Source: Isoetes taiwanensis
Taxonomy: Eukaryota > Streptophyta > Lycopodiopsida > Isoetales > Isoetaceae
Length of the DNA: 64,000 nucleotides
Assembly: GCA_021234155.1 (NCBI GenBank)
Contig: JAJEKV010000041.1
Location: 1,102,209-1,166,208 of the forward strand
Reading direction: 5' to 3'
The position numbers were made by a program, and so were the translations under genes. Positions 24,241-36,882 of this stretch are shown here, piece after piece; positions within the stretch are counted from its first letter, which is position 1, and each line of letters opens with the position of its first letter. The notes beneath the pieces were generated by a model. It ran no database searches and had not been told where the DNA came from. It saw only the letters and a program-made list of their open reading frames with translations.

Positions 24241-25599
24241 CATCAGGTAGTATCAGGTGTGTGCTATATTAGCACTTCTACAATTATTTCTAGCTTAGAT
24301 TGCGTTTGTTTCTTGCCTATTTCTAGCTTAATCGTGTCTATCATTTTCTAGCTTGAATCTGATTCTGTTATATGTTAGGTCTGAGCTATATCTAATTCTG
24401 CTATAGATTAGGTCGTATGACTTGTCGTTTCTATCTGATACTTTAGCAAACTAGACAATAGAGAGGTAGATGTATGAGTTTCAAAGCAAGAACGAATTAA
24501 TGATTTTGTTTTGTCTAAAATTTTATTATTGAATGGAAGTGATCATCAGATGCACAAGTGCGGTTGCATGAAGCCATTGTGCACTGTAAAGAGCAGAACT
24601 TCTCATGACAAGCATTCTGCTATTCTCCATGTCAATGGGATATGTGCAGATATTTTTGCAGCATCGAAGGAAAGATTTATTTTTGTACATATGCTGTCTA
24701 CAGTTACATTTATGTGGCCCTTCATGTGTGATCTTCTTAACATAGTATTTATTACAGTTTGATGACTTTTCCAAAAAATCTCACTCCTTGGCACAAGTGT
24801 GCCTTTTGAGTTGGCAATCATGAGGACCATCATATATACCCAGCCTTATCCATAAAACCACTAGCATCTGGATTCAATTTGTCTTTTACTTCTTCCGTAG
24901 AGTAAGCACACAATTCTCCATTACTGGAATGTGAATAAGTATGTGACTTCTCTAAAATGCAGCGGAGGAAGCATCTATTACATTTGCAACTGCAGAGCAT
25001 CATTTGTTGCTTTATTTCCATTATCATTGACACTTGTCTCTAGGTGGAGCTTTTCAACATCCCCATCTATAGCCATATCAGTAGTGTTTATCCTCACCCA
25101 TTCTAGAACTTATGCTCTTGCCTTTCTGCAAGGGATACTGAAAAAAGCTCTAAGTATGCAATGCTGCATGCCATTGCTCGTCTGCCCCTCCATCCAACTT
25201 TTAAAGATAAATGAATGAATGCTTGATTTTGCTGTGCCTGAGCAAAACCATTCCTATGCAATCAGTTTTGCAAAATAGAGAGACATGAATTAGTTGTGAG
25301 TGAGCAAGCAATGCAAAACCTAGTTACCATGCTGATTTGTCTTAGAGAAAAATCCCAGCCTACATTTAGAGGGACTTATAGATCCGTAATCTTCATACCT
25401 GAGTATAATATGGCAAGAAAGGGAATGTAGTTTGAGATTCAAAACTTATCCATTGATACATTGAGTGGGAAGTTGATTCCAACACTACAAGGTATTCACT
25501 TATTGGAGAAAAGTAGTAGAAGTTGGATCAACAGAAAGCTTTCTTGCGTACACTTATAATGGAAAACTAAGTGTTCACGATAAAAACAAGTACATGGAA
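24241..25599. other. unassigned sequence
   Basis: Overlapping frames of 76-95 codons occur on both strands between 24.5 and 25.2 kb, none with a recognisable motif. Confidence 0.35.
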
Positions 25600-25843
25600 T
25601 TGACTTTAAAAAAACCACGGCGGCAAAACAAATGTCTTGTTAAATTTGAATTTTTTATGGAGTATTTCGGGAATGTAGTGGACAAGGTGAAGCTTCAAAT
25701 GTTAGAGGTACAAATTTCTCCCCATCTTGATTATTTATAATCATTACTATTTTTTTCTAATGGTTGTGATGTTTACCTTAATTTTTATATTTCGAATCTT
25801 CTAATTTTTTGGATAATATTGAAAATCTGATTTTAGATTTTTC

Positions 25844-26666
25844 TTGATTCTTCTGATTTTTCTGATTTTTTTTTCATTTTTGGAATTTCTTTCTGAGTTT
25901 TCTGAAAAATCAGATTCTTGTGATATTGTCAAGCACGCAATTGGAATAAATTTTGCTTTCTTCTATTGTATGCAAGTTAAAAATGTTTTAGCAAATGGGC
26001 TTCGATCTCGTTTTCCACCAGATGATGTTTTGGATGCCATGGGGATTGTTTTTCCACATACATAGAGTCATGCAAAGTCAAGTGCAAGTATTCACAAGTC
26101 TTTCCAAGCAAAATCACATATAATAGAGAAGTACTTTTGTTCATAGCCGTATTAATGGGCTATTGGATTATGATAAGTTGAAAGCACAAGCACCTCTTTT
26201 TGGTCATACAATATACAAGCAATTCGCTCAACTTGAGAAGCCATGAGAGTTTGGAATTGTGACTCATCTATGGCAAAAGACTGCATCTAATAGGTTGTTG
26301 CACGTGGCAATCTCTGAGTACTTTAGACTCACAGAACTTTGTCTTTGCATGGTTTTGGGAAGTGTCCAAGATGAGAGGTGCTTCTCCACGATGAGTTTTG
26401 TGAAGAACAAACTTAGAAATAGGCTTGATGATAATCTGGATGCTACATTGAGATTGTACGCATTTGATTATGATCTATATGCTTTTCCATATGAGAGGGT
26501 GTTCGAACTTTGGAATGATGCTTGCAAGCGCAGATCTGTAAGTAGAACATATATGGTGGATCATGAGAGTACTTCAAGGATGCTTTCTAAAGTTCAGACA
26601 GATGGTGGTAACAAAGGAGAGCATATGAACACCGTATTTTCTATTCGTGCAATTTTGAATTGGTAA
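25844..26666 (+). pseudogene. hAT-type transposase C-terminal region, broken
   Basis: The frame ending at 26666 carries the hAT dimerisation signature: QDERCFSTMSFVKNKLRNRL, then NLDATLRLYAF and a W-containing tail. Upstream, NGLLDYDKLKAQAPLFGH reads in the same frame but is cut by a TGA at 26244-26246. Further upstream, LRSRFPPDDVLDAMGIVFPH is separated by a TAG and a frame change. hAT transposases act as dimers through this C-terminal region. The catalytic part and terminal inverted repeats were not found. With at least three breaks this is a relic, derived from an element or from a hAT-derived host gene. Confidence 0.8.
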
Positions 26667-26776
26667 TTATATTGTTTCTTTTATCATGATGTTGATGTGT
26701 TTAGGTTTTATTGAATGCAGGTGAAGCTTATATCCACTTGACGTGTATATTATTATCATCATTGTCATATTTATTT

Positions 26777-26808
26777 AATTAAATTAAATTAAATTAAATT
26801 AAATAAAT
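26777..26808. repeat. TTAAA microsatellite
   Basis: Five or six consecutive AATTA/TTAAA units lie between TTATTTAATT and ATAAATATTTGG. Confidence 0.9.
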
Positions 26809-28034
26809 ATTTGGCTAATGCTTGTCCTTCCAAATTGTCCAATCGTAGCCAAACCATAGAAAGTTTCGAGCAAACAAAATATGATATTTAGCCAAATGCA
26901 AGAAATTCTGATTGAGAAAAAATATGTAATTTAGCCGTGTGTTAGAAACTTTAGCTTTGATTTGAAGCAATTTTAGCTAAACTTATTTTGGCTACACTAA
27001 AATATAGGCGTAGTAATTTATTTTATGGTGATGATTCTTTCTCGGGCCCTCAGAAGGCTGTGTTGTTTTTTCCATTGGCTGGATAAACGTGTAACATTTG
27101 CTATATTTCCATTATAATGTGGAAGCCGCAACATATTCACATTTATGCTGCTGAACAGATGCCTGAGATGCACGAGTACCGCGAGGAAAGCTAATAAAAG
27201 CCTCCTTATCAGGAAACAGACGGGCTAATTCTGGACCATTCAGAAGCTTAAGATCTAGCTTTTTATACCAAAGCCCGCTCTTCACAACTATACAATTTAG
27301 TAAAGGTGAGTCCCACTGACATAGAGATACAAATTCTTGGACCATTCATGATGGAATGTGAGATATGAACCCCAAGTCCTGTTGCAATTGCAACTAGAAA
27401 TTGATGAGCCATTAGATCAGGAGGAACTTGGATCCATTTCTTTTTGCTATACATCCTATGTTTGGTTTGCAAACTTCCATTCATATTCGAAATTGAAATC
27501 AGAATCGGCTTTTGCTTGTCCAAATCTGCTGTAACAGAGGAAGAGTAGAATCAAGACTCGCCATTTTTCACTTTGCCCCTTCTGATATTAGAGTTGAAAG
27601 CAAAGATCCTGGCATTGAGTGATACTTGTTAATTCCATCTTTAGAGGACAGAGATAACATCAGGAACTAAATCGCAGGTAGAAGAAGAAGAAGCCGACCT
27701 CGGATGATGGATATGGCAGAGGAAGAATTTCTTGAATATTTGGAATTTTAACAACTGTAGATTTAAAAATGAGCAGATCTAATGGTTGCTATTGAATTTT
27801 GCCGTCGTTATTCACGTGGACAGCTTACAATTTTAGTACAAATTGCACCTTCGGTTAACCAAGCCTGCTAATAAAAATAAAAATATTATGATACATTCTA
27901 TTCCATGCTCATTTTAAAATCTAAAATCTTGAAAATACAAGCCGACTAGAAAAGGGAATTAATTCAACAACAAGAAGCCACTCCAATACCTAGTAGGCAA
28001 CCCATTCGAAACATAAAAGTGTTGGTACCTTATA
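26809..28034. other. unassigned sequence
   Basis: Two minus-strand frames (27263-27523 and 27112-27345) overlap. The first contains GLGVHISHSIMNG, faintly reminiscent of a BAHD H-x3-D region, but the rest does not support that call. Confidence 0.35.
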
Positions 28035-28213
28035 TAGAATAGAATAGGATAGAATAGATTTTTTAACGTTCACAAAGACCAAGAGGCCATGGGACTCCTA
28101 CAATGGCCTAGTAGGATTAAAAAACCCTACCTCGAATGGTTTTCAAAAGAGAAACCTTTGCAGTAATGATGGATACTAGACAAGCAGGAAAAACTATAAG
28201 TAGACCATGATGA

Positions 28214-28441
28214 CTACTGAGGGCTCAGTAATTGAAGACGCTCATCTAGAACCTCAAGTATATATAATGCCAAGTCATGCACAGATGGGACTCTGAGAAG
28301 TTGCGGGGGCGTAGAATGGAATGCTAAAGTCAAATAATGATTCCTGACCATATCAAAAGTAGGACATCTTAACAGAGTATGGCTTTCATCTTCAATAACC
28401 TGTAATTGGCAACATGCACATAATCTCGCTTCTCTTGGCAA
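28214..28441 (-). pseudogene. LINE C-terminal zinc-binding region
   Basis: CACCQLQVIEDESHTLLRC gives C-x2-C-x8-H-x4-C, the cysteine-histidine region at the C-terminus of many plant LINE ORF2 proteins. It lies between the RT fragment and the 3' core. The minus-strand frame at 51461-51793 has a similar EDEHHFLI segment, marking the same family. Confidence 0.65.
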
Positions 28442-29033
28442 TTGCGGCCATTCCTATCTGCCTGTCTCAATCCGTAGCTTGTGGGATGTGCGAATCAATG
28501 CAACAGCTACAAGCTTTTTCTGGACAAGGAGGCAAGCAAATAAGCTTGTGGTCCTTGTGCTAAAGTGGAATTTATATGTGCATGATAATGACCAGTTTTA
28601 ACTTGGGCCAAGGTAACTGCATCCTATATTTTCTAAGAAAAACGACCATCGAGATATTGTTGCAAAAGCTCAGGATCAGAACTAGCAAGCACCATGTAGT
28701 GTTCCGGTTACATACACCAGGCAAACCATACATTACAATGCTCTTTCCAACATTGTTTCAAACGCTGGGGAGATTCAGCCATGGCAATTGTGAGAATGAG
28801 GTATCTATCATCATCCATGTGATGCATCTTACTGATATAATGGAGATGGTGCTTCATGGCAAAATGTTGAAGAGGCCAAAAACCTGTCTCTTGTAAAAGA
28901 ATAGCATAGAGCACCATAGTTTTGACTCCTAAGCTGTAAGTAAGAAAGGACTTTTGCACTCATTCCAAGCTCTTCTAAGCACTAGCACTAATGGCAAGCC
29001 CCCATGCTTCAGAACCATATAGTAAAACATGCT

Positions 29034-29534
29034 CTACCAAAGCCCAAAACAAGTGGGCTTTCCGTGACCAATCATGAATCTCTGCGGAAAAACAATTGCA
29101 TTGCATAGAGCGCTCTCCAGCCCAGCAATCATACGCTTGGCAATACACTGTTCCCAAAGTGTGTTCTTACATAACTCTATACCAAGATACTTGTAGCTAT
29201 CTACAACTTCAACTTCGTGGCAATCATAGTGCAAAGTTGGAACAATATGCCGAGAAGATTGAACTACCAAGTGCTTGGTCTTTTGGTGATTAACACGCAA
29301 GCCTGTGTTCTCACAAAAATTGTACAGAGCATGTAAATGTTGTTGTATACTAGCAACTATATGTGCCATAAGCGAAACATCATCATCATACATAAGTTGC
29401 CTGATGATACAATGCGCTAAATGTGGGTCTCCGCCACCATGGTGATCAAGCCATTCTTCTAATTGATCAATGTACAAGCCAAAGAGTGTAGGAGATAGAG
29501 GGCATATTCTTTTCATGGCTTCACTTTGAAGCAC
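29034..29534 (-). pseudogene. LINE reverse transcriptase fragment
   Basis: The 166-codon frame contains CPLSPTLFGLYIDQLEEWLD (RT motif B region), then QLMYDDDVSLMAH where an active enzyme has Y-A-D-D. It continues with GLRVNHQKTKHLVV and a YKYLGI motif typical of LINE RTs. The first residues of motif B (RQG) are damaged to KRI, the catalytic alanine is replaced by Asp, and the upstream domain carrying the first catalytic Asp is missing. The start codon shown by the frame is therefore not a biological start. The enzyme would have copied element RNA at a nicked target. Confidence 0.8.
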
Positions 29535-29740
29535 TTTTAATTCAGGCTTTAGAATCTATATGCGTAGTTTGAAACTTTTTATTTGCCAACTAGTGCATAT
29601 TCCATTTAATTGGCTTTTAATATAAGTATATGCCTAATTGAATATTCCTTTATGTTATTCTGTATTTTCCTCAACAAGTTAACAATTTAGCCTAATTAAA
29701 AAACGTGCTAATGCACTGTGGGTTGTCCATCAAAATATTA

Positions 29741-29893
29741 CTTCATCAAAGAGTGATTAAATACTACAAAGGTCAAAACTGGAAGGCCTTTCTTCACCAA
29801 AGAGTGATTAAATACTACAAAGGTCAAAACTGGAAGGCCTTTCTTCACCAAAGAGTGATTAAATACTACAAAGGTCAAAACTGGAAGGCCTTT
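29741..29893. repeat. tandem repeat, 3 x 51 bp
   Basis: Units beginning CTTCA(T/C)CAAAGAGTG start at 29741, 29792 and 29843. Copies two and three are identical over what I compared. The unit is a multiple of three, so both strands stay open (KGQNWKAFLHQRVIKYY on +). No protein family is recognised. Confidence 0.92.
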
Positions 29894-31077
29894 CTTCATT
29901 ACTGCCTGGGAGCTCTGTTCTACTTGAAAGAAGAATGCCCAAAGCGAAGCTAAGCAAGAATATAGAACTGGAAGCTGCGAAAGATCTAGATAGAAACTAA
30001 CACGCGGGAAAAAACGGATCAAAGAATAGAATGGAGATTGTGTGGATATATAATTCGTCAAGCAAAAGAACTCAAAACAATGGCAACATCAAACAATCTT
30101 TAGAAATACTTATACAAATGTTATAAGCATTGTCCTTCAACGCAGTAATAAAACACTACGCTAGAAAACATCTCTCACAGACAAATCATATATCTTCAAG
30201 AATACCATTTTGAAGAGCAATATTGGAATTTTCAATGTCCACAGTGTAAAGTATTTCCTCATATTCGAAGTTAAACTAATTAAGCTTCCAATATGAATCC
30301 CTGCACTCGATCCACGTTCGGCCATTTTCGCTGGAAGCCGCTTTTGACTAAAATACAAACTCGAGCCCAAAACCATAATCAAAGTAAACAATTTGATTAG
30401 TTTTTATAGTTCAAACCCACCATGTCTAGGCTCCAATAAATGTTTTGCAGGCCAGTTCTAGATGACCTAAACCTGCCCTCATACATTCCAAGCTAGAATT
30501 TTGCTAAGAGGATGACTTGCAGATGCAGAACGCCCTTTTGAGAACAAATTGGGGGATTACCTACCAGACGAATCAGGCATTTAGGATTTACATGGCTGCC
30601 ATAGCCTGCATCAAGATTAGGCGGGGTGACATATGATCACTCTTAGCTCGCCTCCCCCTTAAAAACTGTTGGAATGGTATAGAAAAATGAACCGCTAGAT
30701 TGGATCTTCACGACCCCTAATGCCGATCGACGGCAGCCAAGCCAACTTGAAACGCTGCCTAACGCAAGTGTTGAAATGATATGAACCCTTCAAACCATAC
30801 CTCAATATCAATCTCCACCGTCGAGGCCAAAATCTCACTATCAGCCCACCTCAAATGGTATGCCCTTCGGGCAACCCAAAAATATAAAGCTGAATCTAGG
30901 CCTAAAACTGCCAGCAAAATGTAAAACTAAATCTAATCCTAAAACTCCCCGTAAAGCTAGATCTAGACCTAAAACTGCCCAGAGCATGGTGTTGAGCCTT
31001 TTGCTAGTTATCCCAACAGCCTGACCACAAGTGGGCCTTTATCTCGAAGGCTAGCCTATCCAGGTGTCAAAAAATCT
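29894..31077. other. unassigned sequence
   Basis: From 30.45 to 31.08 kb the composition is less AT-rich, with repeated AACT(G/C)CC...AAATCTA(G/A)-like phrases around 30880-30990. No gene is recognised. Confidence 0.35.
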
Positions 31078-31560
31078 GAATTGGTTATGGCTTAAGCCAT
31101 TTGACGATGATAATCTACACTAATAGACGGTCTTCAAAATTCGATGGCCGTTCTTGACCGTCGCCTAGGTTAGAGCAGAAGATGCTCCAGAAAGGTATGG
31201 ATCGACGCCTTATGATGCTCCACAAAGGTAAATCAGGGGTTTCTTAGCTCCTATTTATCGTAGCTCGATTTCAGCCTTAATTAAGATCATATTCAAGATC
31301 ATAGTTCGCGGCATCACAGGATAATTTGAGTTGGATGTGACTTAAGCCATTCGATCATGATCTAGATTAAACTGTTTTCAGAATTCAATGGCCGTCCTGG
31401 ACCTCGCCTAGGTTAGATCAGAAGATGCGCCACAAAGGTATGGATGTCGCCTATGGTTAGATCAGAAGATGCTTCACAAAGGTAAATCAGGGTTTTCTTA
31501 GCTTCTATTTATCGTAGCTTTACCCAGCCTTCAAGATCATAGTTTCCGGCATCACAGGCA
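31078..31560. repeat. tandem duplication, about 248-bp spacing
   Basis: The block with CTTAAGCCATT...ATGGCCGT...CGCCTAGGTTAGA...CAGAAGATGC near 31090-31200 recurs near 31340-31440. Inside, CACAAAGGTA(A/T) sequences recur four times. They resemble splice donors (AAAG|GTA), but no exon could be confirmed. Confidence 0.7.
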
Positions 31561-31718
31561 TCGCAGAATAATGACGTCCTGGCGTTTGAGTGATTTACCT
31601 TGCCATGCCATTTGCATTTTGGGTACTCACTTTGGTATGGACCGCATGTCTATGGGCCAGAGTTTGATCTGTAATCTGTGAAAATTGATGTTTAGATGTG
31701 GTGGCGTCAGTTCTAGCT

Positions 31719-31803
31719 GCAAAGGCATGTGCAATGCATTCTTTAGTAAAAACCTCTGGTTGCAAAGGCATGGGCAATGCATTCTTTAGTAAGAACCTCT
31801 GCA
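31719..31803. repeat. tandem duplication, 2 x 43 bp
   Basis: GCAAAGGCATG(T/G)GCAATGCATTCTTTAGTA starts at 31719 and again at 31762. Confidence 0.88.
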
Positions 31804-31835
31804 TGACATGATTAAAAGTTTTATCTGATGAACAG

Positions 31836-31894
31836 GGCTTGAGTGATAATTTCTCTAGCGCTAGCCTTTATGGCTTTAATTCGTCAATACAAAG
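31836..31894 (+). CDS. candidate internal exon, unknown gene
   Basis: A 59-nt stretch lies between GATGAACAG and GTATGCC, both fitting splice borders. One frame is open through it (GLSDNFSSASLYGFNSSIQ). The evidence is only the splice context and an open frame. It could be chance. Confidence 0.2.
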
Positions 31895-33001
31895 GTATGC
31901 CAGTCTGTACGTCTCCTAAGTTGCTGGCTGCCTTCAATGCGTCAAATAAGAAGGAACGGTTTGAACTCAACGCACCAGCATATGGCTATGACTCTTTTAC
32001 ATTAATTATTGGCATTTGAAGGACCAAAACGCTCCCCTTTGCTATGATGTTGGGCACTGACACATTGTATAGTATTGTGCTCTAGTGAGAATTTGAGGTG
32101 ACTATTTAGGACAACAATGGTAGTCGTTCCACATTTTGATCTACATACCTTGCTTCTGATGTGTCGCAGAACCAAAAATTCTATATGAAAATGCAGCATC
32201 CTGTGTCTCTAATGTGGCTACTCATCACTCCTTCAGCCTGCCATTTCCTTCCTAGGTTTACCTTAATCAATTATTATCAGCTCATGATGTTGCAAACTGA
32301 TAAAGACCGTATATGTGTTGGCACAAGATCAATTCTTGGTTCGTTTTTGAAGTTCTGACGCTGCATATTGCTTTGTAAGCCTCCTATCTTTTCTTAGATT
32401 ATAGGGTGCTTATACTCAGTATGATAGGGTACCTCTGCATAGGCATCCGCTAAGCTAGTGGCTAGATGCAGTATTATAGTTTGGCAGCTCCCAATTCTAG
32501 GCAATTGCATTAGAATATATTTGTCATATTTAGGGCTGTGCATATGCTCAGTATAATAGGATACCTCTGGCATAGGGCTCCTGTAAACTATTGACTAAGC
32601 CTCCCAAGGAGTACAGATGCAATAGAATTGACAATTCCTTTTTGGAACAGCTAACTATCCATTTGGCTTTACTTAATTTGTTTGTTTGAAATTTTCTTCT
32701 CGGTTTAGGCTTAGTGCGATTTAGCTAAATGATGTTGAAAATTTGTTGCTCGCGTCCTTTTAAGAAAGTCTTGTCGCTTCCAACTTCAAAAGGTGTGCAT
32801 GAGTCCTGTAGTGGACCCTCAGCCTGCCGTAACCTGCTTAACCTGCTGCAGTCTTGTCCCTTAGCTTTTCCGTATTTTGTTTGGTGGGTAATGCCTAACT
32901 ATTTAGTTCTCATTGTAACTCCTATTTTTAAGATACTTGTTTGAGGATTTCTCATTACGCTTCTGGACGATGTTGCATTACGCATATGTAGGTTTTTGCA
33001 G
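31895..33001. other. unassigned, possibly intronic
   Basis: Short frames at 32161-32358 and 32729-32944 (+) show no domain. It would be intron if the flanking candidate exons belong to one gene. Confidence 0.3.
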
Positions 33002-33079
33002 GCAGCTCAATTGGGTGGAAGGATTATCTTTTAAGGGTCTTTATTCTGGTTCAAATGGAAACCTTGCCGGAGTTCTACC
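33002..33079 (+). CDS. candidate internal exon, unknown gene
   Basis: Exactly 78 nt lie between a good acceptor (GTAGGTTTTTGCAG) and a strong donor (GTAAGT). Two frames are open: one giving LNWVEGLSFKGLYSGSNGNL, the other SSIGWKDYLLRVFILVQ. I cannot assign a family or choose a frame. Neighbouring exons were not found with confidence. Confidence 0.3.
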
Positions 33080-34026
33080 GTAAGTGCTTCCTTGTTTATT
33101 TACAGGTTATAAATTTCCATAGAAAACTCTATTTCACTTTGTATCGAAGGCATGACTGTATGAAGAATCATAATATTTTAGACAGTTTATGAAACAAAGC
33201 AAACAATTGTTGGAATTGCTAAGAACATCGACATCTGCATGAATTTTTGGTGCTTATGAAAAGCAGGTTTGCTAATGCACCATATTGTGCCCGAATTGTT
33301 TAAGCCTGAATGCAAGGGAAGGAGGCACAGAGGACCCTAAGTGAAGTTATTTATGCCTTTTAGAACTTGGTAGGAAGTAATGATCATAGATGGCACAGGG
33401 GAATGCTATTCCATAAGTTACCTAAAATATTTCCAGAGAATTTAAGTTCAATTGCTGGTTCGAACCTCTTGTGTTTTCTTGTCATTACATAGTTTAGCAC
33501 ATTGGTTGTTCTTACTCGGTAAAACTGGCCATTGAAACCAATGCATGATTTAAATTGAAATTCTAGTCAGAAAAGAAACCACATCAGCTTTTGCAAATTC
33601 CTGCTTTTAAATAACCATGATATATGATGAAAACAACAAAAATTGAGGGCCCAGTACAACTACATAGTACAACTGCATACAGTCCTAGATATGGTGATAT
33701 GCTTGCACACACTGTTTACTACGATCAATGGTACAGATTTATGTAGACGAGATTGAGATGCTGGTTTCTAGTAGACAGAGAGAAACGGTCGAGACAAAGG
33801 GCCTCTCGGCCATATAGTCCAACAATACAATGAGAACTTCAATGCTTTGTGAGGGAGATGCCTAAAGATTATTTACGTTTAACTTGTAGCTTGTGACATT
33901 TAACTTTTGGCTTGGAGTTATGACGATGCATATTGCTTTTTTGCAGAACTTGAGCATGGAGCGACCTGCTATTGCTGAAAGCTTACATAAACTTGAGAGT
34001 AAGAAGTAAGAGTTCATTGTTGTAGG
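33080..34026. other. unassigned sequence
   Basis: No supported feature. Confidence 0.35.
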
Positions 34027-34257
34027 GGTTTAATTGATGAAGGTTATTATTGTTTTGATTCTATGTTACAAGATTATCTCTTTAGACCACTAGCAGATCA
34101 TTGCAGATGCATGCTTTCACTTTTAGCCAGAGCATGGCAAATAGATGATATCGAGGATTTTTTTAATAAAATACCAATAGAGCATGACTTGTTGAGTTGG
34201 GCTGAATTTTTGGGATGTTTTGATGAATTCTGGGTAGATAAGAAACAATTTGCATGA
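34027..34257 (+). pseudogene. PPR protein fragment
   Basis: The frame reads GLIDEGYYCFDSMLQDY..., then DHCRCMLSLLARA, then EDFFNKIPIEHDLLSWAEFL. This is the usual end of a plant PLS-type PPR protein (GL.DEG...F..M, H..CMVDLLGRAG, A.DFI..MP...D...W..LL). PPR proteins bind organelle RNA and guide editing or processing. Only about 75 residues remain, with no start and with a stop just upstream in this frame, so this is a relic. Confidence 0.75.
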
Positions 34258-35535
34258 ATTAGTTGGAGTTCTATGATAAACAAATGAAAAAGGATTCAGT
34301 CAGTTAATGATCATCTTCAGGTAAGGCAAGATGCTTGCTGCTTATTGAAGTCAGGCTTGTTCAATAAATTAAGATCATGAATGATATTAGGCTGTGCTAT
34401 TGGTTTAGTGGCTGTTTTCCAGCTCAAGGAATATCCAGAAATAAGAGTACATACTCTGTGTGTCTCCAGCAAATAAGAATCTCCTTTCTTTCTATAATTC
34501 TCAGTCAAGTATTATGTTTGATCTCTCATAACCTGGGCATTACAGTTTGCTATTTAAATTTTGGGGTGTCAAATCATTTCATGAAATCATACAAGAATAT
34601 GCAAGAATCTTGTTGGAGATTTCCATGCTCGTATAGGTCGATCTAGAGCTTGAAAATTCTATTTTAAACAAGTTAAACTCTTTTTTTGAAGGGAAATCTA
34701 TTGACTTACAAGAATGAGGAAAAAATATGTCTTCTCGGGCCTGGGGTTCAATTCTCCAGTCTCCTTTGTTTGTGCCTTACTGCAGCTGTTGAATTTAACA
34801 AGTCAAGAACAGCGTACATGATTGAATCTTTCTAGGTTTTCTAATATGCACTTTCAGATGCTAAGTGCAATCATTTCAGACTTCAGCTTCAGATTTGCTG
34901 ATGGTATTCAATTTTAGATTGTAGAGGAACTAGAGGTCTTCTACCTTTGGAGTAATTAGCAGATTAAGAAAAATCAAGGAACTGTGCACCTCCTATATTT
35001 GCTTCACTTTGGTTACAAATGGGATGCAAGGACATCCCATATTTTGATATGCCACCATATCAGAACATATTCTATTTGTGATTCATCCATGGTTCTACAT
35101 TCGCGAGCTCGGAAAGTCTCACTTCAACTTATATCCTAAGATACCATATTGAACTACAAAGGAGAATGAATAAAAAGTATTGTGTCAACATGCCAATACA
35201 ACTTGACTTGAAGGCTTTAGTATTGCAACATTCTCAACAATCACCTCAGCAAAATGTGACTCAATACAATTGTTGCAATGTGACTCAATACAATTGTTGC
35301 AAACAATGCTCTCGTGATTACTACCATCTCAGATCATAACATAAGAACGTGCTTATTAACATTTAAGCTTATGTGTATCATGATGTAGATCCTAAGGTAG
35401 TAGGTTTGAAATACCAGAGCTGTTTCAATGCCAAAACTTGCATATCAATTGATATCATGGTCTGTTGCTCAATGCTAATTTGAAGTTAAAGTTTGCATGT
35501 CGATTGACACCATTTGTAGGTTATAGTGTATTGCA
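34258..35535. other. unassigned sequence
   Basis: Contains a short tandem repeat at about 35256-35302 (ATGTGACTCAATACAATTGT twice). Nothing else is supported. Confidence 0.4.
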
Positions 35536-35668
35536 GTGGGTAGAAGTCAAATTTTGTTATCTTGCATTATTATTGGCCTTGTTTGGTTATTTTGCAATCT
35601 AACGTGGGTAGAAGTCAAATTTTGTTATCTTGCATTATTGGCCTTGTTTGGTTATTTTGCAATCTAAC
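35536..35668. repeat. tandem duplication, 68 + 65 bp
   Basis: GTGGGTAGAAGTCAAATTTT starts at 35536 and 35604. The copies differ by one ATT unit. Confidence 0.9.
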
Positions 35669-35746
35669 ATCTAGTTCACGACAACATCTAACATCTAGTT
35701 TTTTTTTTAAATGTCTCGTCTCGTGCAACATTAAAAAAAGGGACGT

Positions 35747-35832
35747 GCCATAAGATACAAAGAGAAACAAAAAAATAGCTATGGGATATGCCATAAGGTA
35801 CGAAGAGAGACAAAAAAATAGCCATGGGATAC
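35747..35832. repeat. tandem duplication, 2 x 43 bp
   Basis: GCCATAAG(A/G)TAC(A/G)AAGAGA starts at 35747 and 35790, each unit ending ATGGGATA. Confidence 0.88.
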
Positions 35833-36882
35833 TATGATTGGACTGGGTACATCGTATCAGCATGGACATGACAACTTCTAATATCTAAGCTTAGTGGAAC
35901 ACAATTGTCCTATAGAAGCATTACTTGAACTTGCCTCTTGTAGTAGATGGAAAGGTAATGCTACCATACTTTGTCTTTATTCTTGCAATGTGGTATGCAA
36001 TATTCTAAATAGAATTAGGAAAATAGAATACCCTTAGATATGCCTCCAAACATAGCAAGGATTTGCTGAAAGCACCTTTTATTTGTTCTTGTTTAGCAAT
36101 CAATAACCGATTTCATTTAATCCTCTAATCTCCGAACTCTAGAAAAAAGGAAGCAACTATTTGCACAAATCGTGATCTCTATTTGTCCTCGCCAAATGCT
36201 AATTCTGCTTTTGTAGACCTCAACCTGCTTGAGCCGCCTAGATTTTGAATTCCTTTTTGATCTTGGTGGACAAGACATTTTTTGTTTAGCTTCTTCTACT
36301 TTTGTTGTAAGCAATTACAACTAATTGATAAGCTATCTTGACAAAGAAAATTTGATTGACTGCGACAAAAAGTAGCCATGATTTACTGAGATTATAACCT
36401 TTGCTTTTTGCAATGTAATTATGAAGGGCAAAATAATGAATGGATTGTTGGTAACATGCCAGTGCTAGTGATTATGCCAGTCTGCTTCTTGTAAATTGAT
36501 TGCTCTCAACATGAGATTTTGGCCTCAAATGAATTTGATTTGTTGTGGGAAGATACTTTTGGTGCTTTTAACATATTCTGGAATGTAATCATGATTATTT
36601 TTAGGAGAAACCATCTTCCATTTTGTGATAACTTGATTGACCTTGATTTAATATCTTAGCTTTGGAACTTGAAAGTCTTAGATCCAATATTGCACATAGC
36701 TCAAACCCTCCTTGTTGTATCAAATAGTAGAAAAATACTACGTACAGTGAATCATCAATGCTACAAGTTCATTTACAGGGAAATCTTTAGCAGACCACAA
36801 AGGGGCTAAATGAATTTTCATAAAGGATAAACTTCAAAATGATTAAGGGACCCCAAGATTGCAAGATTTGGTAAGTGGCATT
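35833..36882. other. unassigned sequence
   Basis: AT-rich, no supported gene. The last bases before 36883 include the likely target duplication of the adjoining LTR element (GGCAT at 36877-36881). Confidence 0.4.

Larger units (their letters stand above)
28035..29534 (-). mobile_element. decayed LINE with RT domain and TTCTA tail
   Basis: On the minus strand the order is RT fragment (29534-29034), C-terminal zinc-binding region (28441-28214), 3' core (28059-28097), then a CTATT/TTCTA tail (28035-28058). This directly ties the shared 3' core to a LINE. The 5' end is lost and frames are broken. No target duplication could be defined. Confidence 0.8.

Noticed and set aside
27112-27523. A second BAHD acyltransferase
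   Set aside because: Only HISHSIMNG resembles the catalytic region. The following sequence does not fit the family in any frame.
34733-34765. tRNA or SINE B box (GGGTTCAATTCTCC)
   Set aside because: No A box or cloverleaf partner upstream.
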